DNA of 64,000 nucleotides from Pseudomonas plecoglossicida NBRC 103162 = DSM 15088 (GTDB lineage: Bacteria; Pseudomonadota; Gammaproteobacteria; Pseudomonadales; Pseudomonadaceae), in assembly GCF_000730665.1 (NCBI RefSeq), contig NZ_BBIV01000023.1:25241-89240 (forward strand), in the 5' to 3' direction. The position numbers and the translations under genes were made by a program. The notes below the pieces were generated by a model, which was given only the letters and a program-made list of their open reading frames with translations, was not told the DNA's origin and did no database searches. Every line of letters starts with the position of its first letter. The first letter of the stretch is position 1. Below are positions 26,201 to 35,000 of this stretch, piece after piece.

Positions 26201-27720
26201 TGCGAAGAGCATGGGCTGCGCAGGCCGAGGCGATACCCGGGGGTGATGAAGGTGCTCCAGGACAGCGGCTGCGCCTGACAGACATGAATATCACCACCCT
26301 TCCAGAGTTTGCGCTGCAACTGGATTTCACCTATATCACCTCGTTGCTGATGAGCGGTACAGCGATCAGCGAAGTGCCGGCACAGTTCCTCAGTTCATTC
26401 CCTAACCTGCAGATCTTGAACATGGGGGGCAATGCCCTGCTTCGCGTTCCACAGGGTATTTCATACCTGACCGAACTGCGCGAGCTGCGCTTGGCACGAA
26501 ACAATATCCGACTGGACGCTGCGTCCCAGCAGGCGTTGGTTCAACTGCCGCGTCTTTGCTATCTCGACCTCAGCCATAATCCTCTCGGTCAATTTGCGAT
26601 GAGGTTCAATCATCTGCCGCACCTGGTGCATCTGTATCTGCGCAACTGTCGCCTGGGTGACTGGCCAGTCGGTGTGGAGCTCTGCGGCTTTCTCGAAGTA
26701 GCAGACTTGCGCGACAACCAGTTGCCGGCCGCACCTGCTCGTTTATTGCAGATGCCCTATGAGTTTCGCCGCGGATTCCAGCTCGACGGCAATCCGATAA
26801 GCAGCGCGAGTCTGCAGCGTTTCTATGCCCTGGACAGCATTCTTGAAGAGCCTGCCGAATCGGCCAGGTCGGTATCGGATATCCGTGCTTGGTGGGTAGG
26901 TGAAGATGCTGACATGCAGGTGAGTCGCGGCGAACTCTGGAGCGCATTGCAGGCAACCGTACAAGGGGAAAGACTTATTGCACTGTTGGGCAACTTGATT
27001 GAGTTGGCCAACTTCAGTTGGTCGCAGTCGTTCCTGCTAGAGCAGGGGTGGGGGGTACTGAACGAATGGCAAAGCAATGACGAGTTTCGCCGAGTGATCG
27101 ACGCACTGATGGAGCAGCCGGTGATAGACGACAACTCGGCCATCGAGCGATTCAGCCAGCTGTCATTGCGTTTGCGTATCGCACGGATCGAGGGGCGAGG
27201 TGGCGAGCTGGTGGCATTTGGGCGGGCGCTCATGCGTCTGGACTTTCTCGACCAGTACGCTCGCAGGGACATAGCTCGGCGTCAGCAGCTACGCTCACGT
27301 GTCGACCGGACCGCGATTGTACTGGGCTACCGTGTGCGCCTGCGGGAGCGCTTGAGCTTGCCCCAGCAGCCGAGGGCAATGCGTGTGTCGCAGGACGGTC
27401 GGATAACCGGGGACCAGTTGCTGGAGGCATTGCGCGCCTTGCGTGAGCACGAAACACCCGAAAACCTGGCACGCAGCCTTTGTCGCCGATCGTTCTGGCA
27501 GAGATACCTGGAGCTCGAGAATACTGATGCATTCAGTAATTTGGCACAGGTTTACGAGCAGAGGCGCAGCCTGGTCGAAGGGCGGCGTGCGCAGCTGGGT
27601 GAAACCGTGTATCGGGCCAGTCTGGAGGCGCTTGACAGGGAACTGGACGCCGATGGTCATGCCTTGAGGCTGCAGCTCACCTTGTGGATCATTCGCAGCC
27701 TTGAGAGGAGCAGGGGTTAA
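23278..27720 (+). CDS. Giant LRR protein with a NEL-type E3 ligase domain lacking the catalytic Cys
   Basis: This 1480-aa protein starts with the DUF6543-like region of Pseudomonas dermonecrotic-toxin-type proteins (FIGARLPAWLKQASRAQLSG). It has a hydrophobic segment (about residues 385-450), about six LRRs (1016-1175; for example LCYLDLSHNPLGQF) and a C-terminal NEL domain (about 1200-1475), the fold of IpaH/SspH E3 ubiquitin ligases. Aligned on the shared ERFSxL, the CxD motif of its paralogue (C1282) is replaced by D1284-D-N1286. The second motif DDLEIVLGYR has become DRTAIVLGYR. It is therefore probably a pseudo-ligase. The start at 23278 has GGAG five bases upstream, inside a hairpin. 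No signal peptide or secretion genes are seen nearby. Its G+C content appears lower than that of the neighbours. Confidence 0.88.
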   Translation: MSNKPSAMRTADEKILGATDDFIGARLPAWLKQASRAQLSGLRAAFNTHQASQARLRGLTQKLEPLDVFAEKHLKVLLAKPLPEGMEFSQLEWLVVTPWVGTLGSSDMQAFGYRATRTSGILRLMSNFEPGDTFYVGSGLVAPGHDEVLSVSETALATECRKLDAGKRYQEELDRVFNAQALGILADDKRSGLALASKIAAMKGDITAEVEIALLEMTRSEIHLQASGLRGYGGTVQVLGQVAADGMLVRLRNLQGKQVGILLYLPSDPLQALRHFDDDASMNRAMATLLLGEAYRSFFSQLISLRDRASFVELLGKRLKDPSPDLEMVGAVVEGSIFTALARAQIKRTKEDARVLLVPTAEADAKAARARHEAWKSAGLSLINLAGLFIPAIGALMLGQLVLQTLGDVFEGAQDWYEGHRHEALEHMLGVAEALAVTTATVIGVSVVRSAWVAAMEPVNVKAGIQRLWHDSLVPYESVPENVILRSDGLYGDGKQRWLRAGSRYYEVHRPDPEGPYRLRQQRRSGAYEPAVLHNDERCWRPICERPWEWDDSRRMLDRLWPQHPMIDAQRTEQVLRVAGVDQDELRGILMENRQLPVNLRETLRSFEADERIERFFDHLRRKRLDAQDEALLAWCEALPEVGKGIAKVLEARLQLRGVLYTHLTSLNPGGNDPLLEQLRRDFPGLGDGYAKLLEGEATALERNEAVSNGKLPQALALKAASLLRVARISKALAGLYLASGYSTETGELIFALLNQLGPQTLNINLCEGEVDGRLVASLVAQEQGTPLRILVHQDGRFNVFEANGSKLAVSVDDPGDLFEVIAALMTPAQRLELGVEKDGKVSQLLRAHALEQLPESHEEIARFMEWPERARWFNPGQRLEDGRVGYLLSGRGAGRPRTSREVLQDAMRRYFPGLSETQLDTELQRMLAGRASAFDLLLQFQDDHEQLERGLQRWQGSELNDARRQVRGQVARRLRRAWAAQAEAIPGGDEGAPGQRLRLTDMNITTLPEFALQLDFTYITSLLMSGTAISEVPAQFLSSFPNLQILNMGGNALLRVPQGISYLTELRELRLARNNIRLDAASQQALVQLPRLCYLDLSHNPLGQFAMRFNHLPHLVHLYLRNCRLGDWPVGVELCGFLEVADLRDNQLPAAPARLLQMPYEFRRGFQLDGNPISSASLQRFYALDSILEEPAESARSVSDIRAWWVGEDADMQVSRGELWSALQATVQGERLIALLGNLIELANFSWSQSFLLEQGWGVLNEWQSNDEFRRVIDALMEQPVIDDNSAIERFSQLSLRLRIARIEGRGGELVAFGRALMRLDFLDQYARRDIARRQQLRSRVDRTAIVLGYRVRLRERLSLPQQPRAMRVSQDGRITGDQLLEALRALREHETPENLARSLCRRSFWQRYLELENTDAFSNLAQVYEQRRSLVEGRRAQLGETVYRASLEALDRELDADGHALRLQLTLWIIRSLERSRG

Positions 27721-27732
27721 GCAAGGGCTGCG

Positions 27733-27766
27733 GCTCCTGCAGGTTCGCCATCGACCCTGCAGGAGC
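27733..27766. terminator. Inverted repeat between converging genes
   Basis: GCTCCTGCAGG (27733-27743) and CCTGCAGGAGC (27756-27766) form a perfect 11-bp stem with a 12-base loop, between the ends of the first LRR-NEL gene (+) and phnX (-). No T run follows. CCTGCAGGAGCGGG resembles another Pseudomonas REP class, so this may be a degenerate REP that also limits convergent transcription. Confidence 0.5.
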
Positions 27767-27784
27767 GGGCACAACACCGAACTA

Positions 27785-28612
27785 TCAGAAGGCCTGCGGC
27801 ATCTCCCCCTTGGCCAGGCGCCGGTTGATGTCTGCGATCACCTCAGGCAGATCATTGATGGTGTCGATCAGATAGTGTGGGCGCGAACTTTCGAACATCG
27901 CGTGAATACGTGTGCGTTCGCTCTCCAGCTTCTCCGCGCTCAGCGCCTGGTAGCTTTCCCAGGTCAGGCCCAGGGCATTACCCGAGCACACCAGGGCGAC
28001 GGTCCACATGCCAGCACGACGGCCTTCCAGGATACCTGGCACCGTATCATCAACCTTGACGCAGGCTGCCACATCGTCAATGCCCAAGGCGATCACGTTG
28101 GCCAAGGCCTGGGCAGGCCATGGGCGGCCATTGGGCGTTTCATCGGTCGCCACCACATGGTCGGCAACGTAACCGTTCTGCGCAGCCAGTTCCACCACCT
28201 TGTCCATCACCACCTTCGGGTAGCCCGAGCACGAGCCGATCTTCAGGCCCTCCCGGCGCAGGCCGGTGAGGGTATCGAGGGCACCGGGGATCAGCGCCGA
28301 ATGCACGGCGATCTTCTCGATCTGCAGCGGCATGAAGCGGTTGTAGATGGCGGTGACGTCGTCGTCGGTCGGCGTGCGACCGAACACCTTGCGGTAGCGC
28401 TCGGCGATTTCCGGCACGTCGCACAGGGTGCGGATGTGGTCCCACTTGCCCATGCCCATCGGGCCGCGGGCTTCCTCGATCGAGACCTGCACGTCGAACT
28501 CGGCGAAGGCTTCGACGAAGATCTGCGTCGGGGCGAAAGAGCCGAAGTCGACCACGGTGCCGGCCCAGTCGAGGATGGCGGCTTGCAGCTGGGTAGGATT
28601 GCTGTAATTCAT
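27785..28612 (-). CDS. phnX: Phosphonoacetaldehyde hydrolase (phosphonatase)
   Basis: PhnX (275 aa) is a HAD-superfamily enzyme that splits phosphonoacetaldehyde into acetaldehyde and phosphate, the second step of 2-aminoethylphosphonate use. The nucleophile motif is AILDWAGTVVDFGSFAP and the Mg2+/loop 4 region is VKVDDTVPGILEGRRAGMW. The cap domain carries GPMGMGKWDHIRTL, which contributes the Schiff-base Lys. It is the second gene of the phnW-phnX operon, 33 bases after phnW. Confidence 0.95.
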   Translation of the reverse strand: MNYSNPTQLQAAILDWAGTVVDFGSFAPTQIFVEAFAEFDVQVSIEEARGPMGMGKWDHIRTLCDVPEIAERYRKVFGRTPTDDDVTAIYNRFMPLQIEKIAVHSALIPGALDTLTGLRREGLKIGSCSGYPKVVMDKVVELAAQNGYVADHVVATDETPNGRPWPAQALANVIALGIDDVAACVKVDDTVPGILEGRRAGMWTVALVCSGNALGLTWESYQALSAEKLESERTRIHAMFESSRPHYLIDTINDLPEVIADINRRLAKGEMPQAF

Positions 28613-28645
28613 GTGCGCGTTTTCCTGAAATAGGTTGGGCAGGGG

Positions 28646-29752
28646 TCAGATGTCCAGTACTTCCATTTCCCGCAGCACTTCGGCCACGGCATTGACGGCG
28701 GCTTGCATGCCATCGGCCCCGACCACGCCAATGCAGCCGACGCGGAAGGTCTCGACCTGGGTCAGCTTGCCCGGATAGAGGATGAAGCCCTTGGCCTTGA
28801 CCCGCTCGTAGAAGTCCTTGAACTGGTAACGGGCGTCATTCGGTGCATGGAAGGTGACGATGATCGGTGCCTGAATCTCGGTCGGCAGGAAGCTGCGCAG
28901 ACCGATGGCGGCCATGCCGTCGAGCAGGGTCTTGCAGTTTTCGGCATAGCGCTGGTGACGCGCGGGCAGGCCGCCTTCCTCGTTGTACTGCTGCAGGGCT
29001 TCGTGCAGGGCCGCGACCACGTGGGTAGGCGGGGTGAAGCGCCACTGGCCGGTCTTGGCCATGTAGGCGTGCTGGTCCTGCAAGTCCATGGCCAGCGAAT
29101 GGGCATTGCCTTCGGCGGCGGCCAGGGCGGTCTTTTCGGCGAACACGAAGCCCATGCCGGGTACGCCTTCCAGGCATTTGCCCGAGGCCGCGATCAGCGC
29201 TTCGAAGGGGATCTCGCGGGCGTCGATCGGCAGCGCACCAAAGGAGCTCATGGCGTCGATGATCAGGCGCTTGCCGTGGCTTTTGATCGCCTGGGCGATC
29301 TCTGGCAGCGGGTTGAGGATCCCGGTGCTGGTTTCGCAGTGGATCAGCGCCACGTGGGTCACGGCCGGGTCTGCGGCGAGCAGCCGGTCGACGTCGGCGG
29401 CCGTGGTCGGTTGGTCTTCGGCGGTTTCGAAGGTGCTATAGGCACGGCCGAGCACTTTGCAGATCTTCGCCAGACGCTGGCCATAGGCACCGTTGATCAG
29501 TACCAGGACCTTGCCGTCACGGGGCACCAGGGTGCCGATCGCGGCTTCCACGGCGAAGGTGCCGCTGCCTTGCAGGGGCACGCAGTGGTGGCTGGCGCTG
29601 CCGTCGATGATCGCCAGCAGCTGCTCGCAGACGCTGGCGGTCAGTTGGTTGAAATCGCGGTCCCAGGAGCCCCAGTCCACCAGCATGGCTTGGCGGGTGC
29701 GGAGTGATGTGGTCAGTGGGCCGGGGGTCAGCAGAATCGGGGCGTTGCTCAT
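28646..29752 (-). CDS. phnW: 2-aminoethylphosphonate:pyruvate transaminase
   Basis: PhnW (368 aa) is a PLP-dependent class V aminotransferase that converts 2-aminoethylphosphonate and pyruvate to phosphonoacetaldehyde and alanine. The N-terminus is LLTPGPLTTSLRTRQAMLVDWGSWD, the substrate loop VPLQGSGTFAVEA, and the PLP Lys lies in ALIAASGKCLEGVPGMGFV. The ATG at 29752 (MSNAPILLTPG) with an AGGAA ribosome site is preferred over a GTG at 29767. Divergent from a LysR regulator, the likely controller of phnWX. Confidence 0.95.
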   Translation of the reverse strand: MSNAPILLTPGPLTTSLRTRQAMLVDWGSWDRDFNQLTASVCEQLLAIIDGSASHHCVPLQGSGTFAVEAAIGTLVPRDGKVLVLINGAYGQRLAKICKVLGRAYSTFETAEDQPTTAADVDRLLAADPAVTHVALIHCETSTGILNPLPEIAQAIKSHGKRLIIDAMSSFGALPIDAREIPFEALIAASGKCLEGVPGMGFVFAEKTALAAAEGNAHSLAMDLQDQHAYMAKTGQWRFTPPTHVVAALHEALQQYNEEGGLPARHQRYAENCKTLLDGMAAIGLRSFLPTEIQAPIIVTFHAPNDARYQFKDFYERVKAKGFILYPGKLTQVETFRVGCIGVVGADGMQAAVNAVAEVLREMEVLDI

Positions 29753-29885
29753 TCCGTGGTTCCTCACAAGCTGCGGTGGTCGCCGGTTGGGTGGGCGCTG
29801 AAACTACGGGGCCTAGGTTGCAATTCACCAAGCTATCAATCAAATTGTTTGTTGTTATGTCAGCTATAAGTCAGGCCGATACGAA

Positions 29886-30749
29886 ATGAACCTGTTCCAG
29901 CTTCGTGCTTTCGATGCCGTCGCCCGCGAGGGCAGCTTCACCCGTGCCGCCGAGCGCCTGTTCATCAGCCAGCCGGCGGTGACCGGGCACGTCAAGGCGC
30001 TCGAGGAGCACTATCAGATCACTCTGTTGCGACGCACTGCGCGGCGCGTCGAGCTGACCGAGGAGGGCACACGCCTGGCGGCCATCACCCGGGCCATGTT
30101 CGGCCTGGCCGAGGAGGCGCAGGCCATGCTCGAAGCCAATCGCCAGCTCCTTACCGGGCGCCTGGAAGTGGCGGCCGACGGGCCGCACCGGGTCATGCCC
30201 ATGCTCGCCCTGTTGCGCGAGCGTTACCCGGGCATCACCGTCAACCTGCGCCTGGGCAATGCCCAGGAAACCCTGGCCGCACTGCTGTCCGAACATGCCG
30301 ACGTGGCCGTGCTGACCGAGATCGAGCCGCGCAAGGGGCTGCACCTGCAAAGCCTCTGCGAGTCGCGCTTGTGCGCATTGCTGCCAGTAGGGCACGACTG
30401 GGCCAGGGGCGAGGGTGACCTGCCGCTGCCCGCGTTGCATCAGCAGATCATGGTGCTGCGCGAACCGAGCTCGACCACCCGGCGCACCTTTGACAAAGCC
30501 TGTGCCCAGGCAAAAGTACAGCCACGGGTACTGCTGGAGCTGGACAGCCGTGAGGCGGTGACCGAGGCGGTGGCGTCGGAGCTGGGCATTGGCGTTGTCT
30601 CGTCCACCGAGGTGGCCCACGACCCACGTGTGGTTGCAAGGCCACTGGCCGGTGAGGGGCTGAGCAACCAGCATTTGCTGGGTTGTCTGGAGCGGCGCCG
30701 CGAACTGCGCTTGATCCAGGCGTTCCTTGGCTTGGCGGCAAGCCTGTGA
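29886..30749 (+). CDS. LysR-family regulator, probably of phnWX
   Basis: This 287-aa protein has an N-terminal LysR winged HTH (NLFQLRAFDAVAREGSFTRAAERLFISQPAVTGHVKALE, about residues 2-60) and a periplasmic-binding-like effector domain. It is divergent from phnW across a 133-base intergenic region, the standard layout for a LysR activator and its target. The effector is presumably 2-aminoethylphosphonate or a product, as in phosphonate-utilisation LysR regulators; this is inferred from position only. The intergenic region is AT-rich (around 29830-29870) and should hold the binding sites. Confidence 0.88.
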   Translation: MNLFQLRAFDAVAREGSFTRAAERLFISQPAVTGHVKALEEHYQITLLRRTARRVELTEEGTRLAAITRAMFGLAEEAQAMLEANRQLLTGRLEVAADGPHRVMPMLALLRERYPGITVNLRLGNAQETLAALLSEHADVAVLTEIEPRKGLHLQSLCESRLCALLPVGHDWARGEGDLPLPALHQQIMVLREPSSTTRRTFDKACAQAKVQPRVLLELDSREAVTEAVASELGIGVVSSTEVAHDPRVVARPLAGEGLSNQHLLGCLERRRELRLIQAFLGLAASL

Positions 30750-30807
30750 GGCCACACCGGCTTGCCGTAAGATGGCCGCCAGTGAGCAACCTGGCGCCGG
30801 ATGGCCG

Positions 30808-31830
30808 ATGAGCGAGAAAGACACGATTTCCATGCAGCTGGTGCGTGAAGCCCTGTTGCAGAGCTGCCCCGACCGTGACGCTGCCGGCGCTCTGCTGCGG
30901 CGTGCCGGGATCGATCCCAGCCTGCTCGAACAGGCGGATGCGCGAGTGGCTGCGGGCGCCTACGCACAGCTTTGGCGGCTGCTGTCGCTGCGTTGCAACG
31001 ATGAGTTCTTCGCCATGGACCCGCGCGGTCTGCGTTCGGGTAGCTTGGCCTTGTTGGCCCACGCCGCCATGGCCCAGCCCAGCTTGGGAGAGGCGTTGGA
31101 CGTGGCGCTGGGGTTTCTCGGCCTGATGCTCGAAGACCTGCAGCCGGTGCTGGTGCGCCAGGGCAGCCTGGCCGAAATTGTCATCGGCGAGCCCCGCGAA
31201 CAACCGCGGCGGGCCTTCACCTACTTCACCTTCTGGATGATCGTGCATGGCGTGGCCTGCTGGCTGGCCGGGCGACGCATTCCGATCCTGGCCATCGACC
31301 TGCGCTGTGCCGAGCCACCGTTTTGCGACGACTATCGGGTGATGTTCTCCGAAAACCTGCAGTTCGGTCGGCCGCGCACCCGCATGATCATTGCCGCCGA
31401 ATGCCTGGCACTGACGCCCAGGCGCACGGTGGAAGACCTGCAGCGTTTTCTGGCGGAGGCGCCCGGCAACATCCTGGTCAAGTACCGCGACCCGGACAGC
31501 CTGGCCCGGCGCATTCGTCACGACCTTCGGCAAACCAACCCGGGCGCCTGGCCTGATGCCGGGCGCCTGGCACTGGGCTTGTGCATGTCGGCGCCGACCT
31601 TGCGCCGGCGTCTGGCTGACGAGGGCCAGACCTATCAAGGGTTGAAGGACAGCGTGCGCCGCGAGCTGGCGATCAGTTGGCTGGCCGAGGCCGACATTGG
31701 CCTGGCGCAGGTCGCCGAGCGCCTTGGGTTCGCCGACAGCAGTTCGTTCTACAAGGCCTTTCGCAAGTGGTTCGGCTGCAACCCTGGGCATTACCGCACG
31801 CTGGTGTTGCAGGGGGATGGGGCGGCCTGA
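30808..31830 (+). CDS. AraC-family transcriptional regulator
   Basis: This 340-aa regulator has an N-terminal arabinose-binding-like domain of the OruR/ArgR type (about residues 20-210) and a C-terminal double HTH (about 235-335): LALGLCMSAPTLRRRLADEGQTYQ and IGLAQVAERLGFADSSSFYKAFRKWFGCNPGHYR. The ATG at 30808 follows the sequence GGCGCCGGATGGCCG, and earlier in-frame codons overlap the LysR gene end. The acyl-CoA operon at 36563-42117 lies downstream on the same strand and is a plausible target, but a giant LRR-NEL gene now lies between. No ligand can be assigned. Confidence 0.88.
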   Translation: MSEKDTISMQLVREALLQSCPDRDAAGALLRRAGIDPSLLEQADARVAAGAYAQLWRLLSLRCNDEFFAMDPRGLRSGSLALLAHAAMAQPSLGEALDVALGFLGLMLEDLQPVLVRQGSLAEIVIGEPREQPRRAFTYFTFWMIVHGVACWLAGRRIPILAIDLRCAEPPFCDDYRVMFSENLQFGRPRTRMIIAAECLALTPRRTVEDLQRFLAEAPGNILVKYRDPDSLARRIRHDLRQTNPGAWPDAGRLALGLCMSAPTLRRRLADEGQTYQGLKDSVRRELAISWLAEADIGLAQVAERLGFADSSSFYKAFRKWFGCNPGHYRTLVLQGDGAA

Positions 31831-31959
31831 CTGGCGACGCTTCCGGCTGCAAGCCTGGAATTCGACGGCCAAGGGGCATACGCGTTGACCCAACAGTTTC
31901 TCCACGGGCTGGAGCGAGGGCGTGGTTGTGTGGCCCTGCGGGGAAAGTTCCCTGTGCGA

Positions 31960-31999
31960 TGGCGAGCGGCTTTCACCCAGGGTGGAGGCCCTCTCGCCA
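31960..31999 (+). promoter_or_regulatory. Nested inverted repeats in the leader of the second LRR-NEL gene
   Basis: TGGCGAG (31960-31966) pairs perfectly with CTCGCCA (31993-31999), and the 26-base interval contains CACC/GGTG around CAG. The structure ends 14 bases before the ATG at 32014 and leaves the AGG ribosome site (about 32004) free. This could be a leader hairpin or a DNA binding site. It is weaker than the hairpin of the first LRR-NEL gene. Confidence 0.35.
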
Positions 32000-32013
32000 G
32001 CACAGGTGCAATC

Positions 32014-35000
32014 ATGTCGCAATTCACCACCACGCTCGCCGACCCCACGGATCAGTTCGTGGCGTCTCGCCTGCCTCTTTGGCTCAAGCAGGCCTCCCAG
32101 GGGCAGATCAACAAACTGCGGGACTGCTATGCGGCCCACCGCGCAAGCCACGGGAAGCTGGCCAAGGTGTTGCATGCCTTGGCATCGCCGCAAACCTTCG
32201 CTCTTCAGGCGTTTACCGGGCTGCTCAGCGCCGAGGCGGCCAAGCTGGGGTTCGACAGGCTCGAATGGTTGGAAGTGCGGCGCAGATTTACGGTTTCGTC
32301 CGGCATCAGCTTGCCCGAAGACGAAATCTCTTATGCCCGCAGCCCTGCGTTACTGAGGATGATGCAGAATTTTCCAGGAAATGAGCCTTTCTACGAAGGC
32401 AGTGGTCTGGTGGCCAAAGGCGAAAGCAGGCTATTGCTGGGGGACGCCAATGACCTCGCTCGGCGCTGTCGGGAAGCGGATGCGGGGAAGCAGTATCAGG
32501 CGCTGCTGAGTAAAACGGTAACCGCCGAGGTACGCAAAGCACTGGCCGAGCACAAACGTACAGGCTTCAGCTTGGCCTTGGAACTGGCGGCGCTCAAAGG
32601 TGACATCGGCGGTGTCCAGCAGGCAGCAGTGCGCGAACTGGCAAACCACGACCCTGCGCAGCAATCGACCAAGGCTTATGCCGGAACGCTGAAGGTGTTG
32701 GACTGTGATGCCTTCGACTCCTTGTTGATACAACTGCGCGGGAGCGAGGGCGAGGATACGGGTGTGGTGCTCTACATGCCTGCCGACGTCAAGCATCCAC
32801 TGCGCTTTTTCACTGGCATGGCCAAGCTCAATGAGGGCCTGGCGGCAGACTTTCTGGCCCCAGCAATGCATCGGCGAACCGGTGAGCTGGTGCAATTGAG
32901 CGAGCGTACGGCGTTCGTGAAGAAGCTGGACAAGCGCTTGCGTGACAGCGAACCTGACCTTGAGCTGGATGGCCAGACGGTCGCAGGGGATGTATTCGCT
33001 GTCTTGGCCGATGCCCATGTCAAGCGCCTGCGCGCCGATGCCGACATGCTGTTGGTATCTACTGCTGAAGCCGAGAGGACCGCTGCAAAGGACCGGTTGT
33101 TGCGCTGGAAGGGCATTGGCATGGGGGCACTGGGCATCGCCGGCCTGTTCGTGCCAGGGCTGGGCGAGTTGCTGTTGGCGCAACTTGCGGTGCAGGTGAC
33201 CGAGCAGACCTATGACGGCGTTTCCGACTGGGCGCAGGGGCACCAGCATGAAGCGGCCGAACATCTGTTGGGCGTGGCGGAAATCGTGGCGGTGACCGCA
33301 GCCACAGCGGCTGGGGCCGGGGTGGTCGCGCGAGGTTTCTCGCGCAGTGCCTTTGTCGATGAACTGGAACCCGTCGATGTCGACGGCGGCCCGCGTTTGT
33401 GGGCGCATGACTTGAGTTGCTACGAAGCCGACCCAGGCCAGGCATCATTGCAGGGCGATGGCTTGTACGGGGAGGGTGAGCGCCGCTTCTTGCGTATCGA
33501 GTCGCGCTACTACGCAGTGCATCGGCCAGAGCCGCACGGGCCATGGCGCCTGAGGCACCCTGCACGTAGCGATGCCTTCGAACCCCAGTTGGTCGGCAAT
33601 GGCGAGCGTTGCTGGCGCCTGCGCCTGGAGCGTCCACTGGAGTGGAACGACAGTAGTCTGATGCTGGACCGTTTGTGGCCAAGCCATCCACCTTTGCAGG
33701 CCCCGCAGGTCGAACAGATTCTTCAGGTGTCTGGGGTCGACCGTGACGAACTCCGCGGTTTGCTGGTTGAAAATCGCCCTTTGCCGGTCAACTTGCGCGA
33801 TACCCTTCGCCGCTTTGAGGTCGATGCTAGGCTCTCGCGGGTGTTCGACGAGTTGCGCCAGTCACCTGAAGTGTTCCCGGATGTCGACATCCTCGACTGG
33901 TGCAAGCAACAGCCAGCTCTGCAGAACCAGAGTGATGCTCAGATCGGCATTGCGCTGCTCGAGGATCAGCGCTTGTGGCGTGGTCAATTGCTCGAGCATC
34001 TGGCCGCGCCGGTGCATATCGATGACGAGGTGATGACCCTGCTCAAGCGGGACTTTCCAGGGTTGCCAGATGCTTATGTCCAAGCAGCCTTGCACGACAT
34101 GGATCTGACAGCGCGTAACGTCGCCGTGCAGGAGCAGCGCATACCGCTGGCGCTGGCCACGAAGGCACGCGCGCTGATGCAGTTGGCCCGGGCCAATCGC
34201 GCGCTCGAGGGGCTGTACCTGCAAGGCGCCTACAGCGACGGAACAGGGGAGTTGGTGCTCGCGTTGCTGAGAAACCTCCCCAAATGGCCCGAGCGGCTCA
34301 ACCTGGAGTTACGCAAAGGGACTGAAAGCGGTCGCTTGCTGGCGCAACTGGACCCACAGGGTCTTGCCAGCTCACGCACCGTATTGGTCTATCGAGAAGG
34401 CGGCTTCAGGCTGTATGACGCACAAGGGCTGGAGCTCGAAACCGAGGTTGCTGAACCGGCCAGCATTTTCGATGCACTGCTGGCATTGCTCAGCTCGACC
34501 GAGCGCACGGCCCTGGCATTGACGCAAGACGATGCTGCCCAGCAACTGCGCAACCAACTGGCTGCCGGACTGCCTTCGCAGCGCAAGAACCTGTTCAATC
34601 TCCTTGGCTGGCGCAACGAAACCCCGTGGTTCAACCCCGGTTTCCGCTTGCCCGATGGCCGCGTGGGATACTCGCTTGGCGGTCGGGTGCCGGGTCGGGA
34701 GTATTCGGCCAGGACCTTGCGTGATCGTGTCCGTGTCTTGTACCCGGGCTTCAACGAGGCGCAGGTCGAGAGCTTTTTCCAGCGCCTTCTGCAGGAGCCG
34801 GGTTCGCCCTTCGACCACCTGATCGAACATGAGCGCAACTATGCGCAACTCGATCGTGCACTCAACCGCTGGGGCGCCACTACGACCGACCGCACGTTGC
34901 GCTACCAACGGCAGCATTTTGCCGAGCAGTTACGGCGGGCCTGGCGCCTGGAAGGAGAGGTCGATGCCAGCGAGGCGGGTAACCGCGCAGCGATGCGCGT

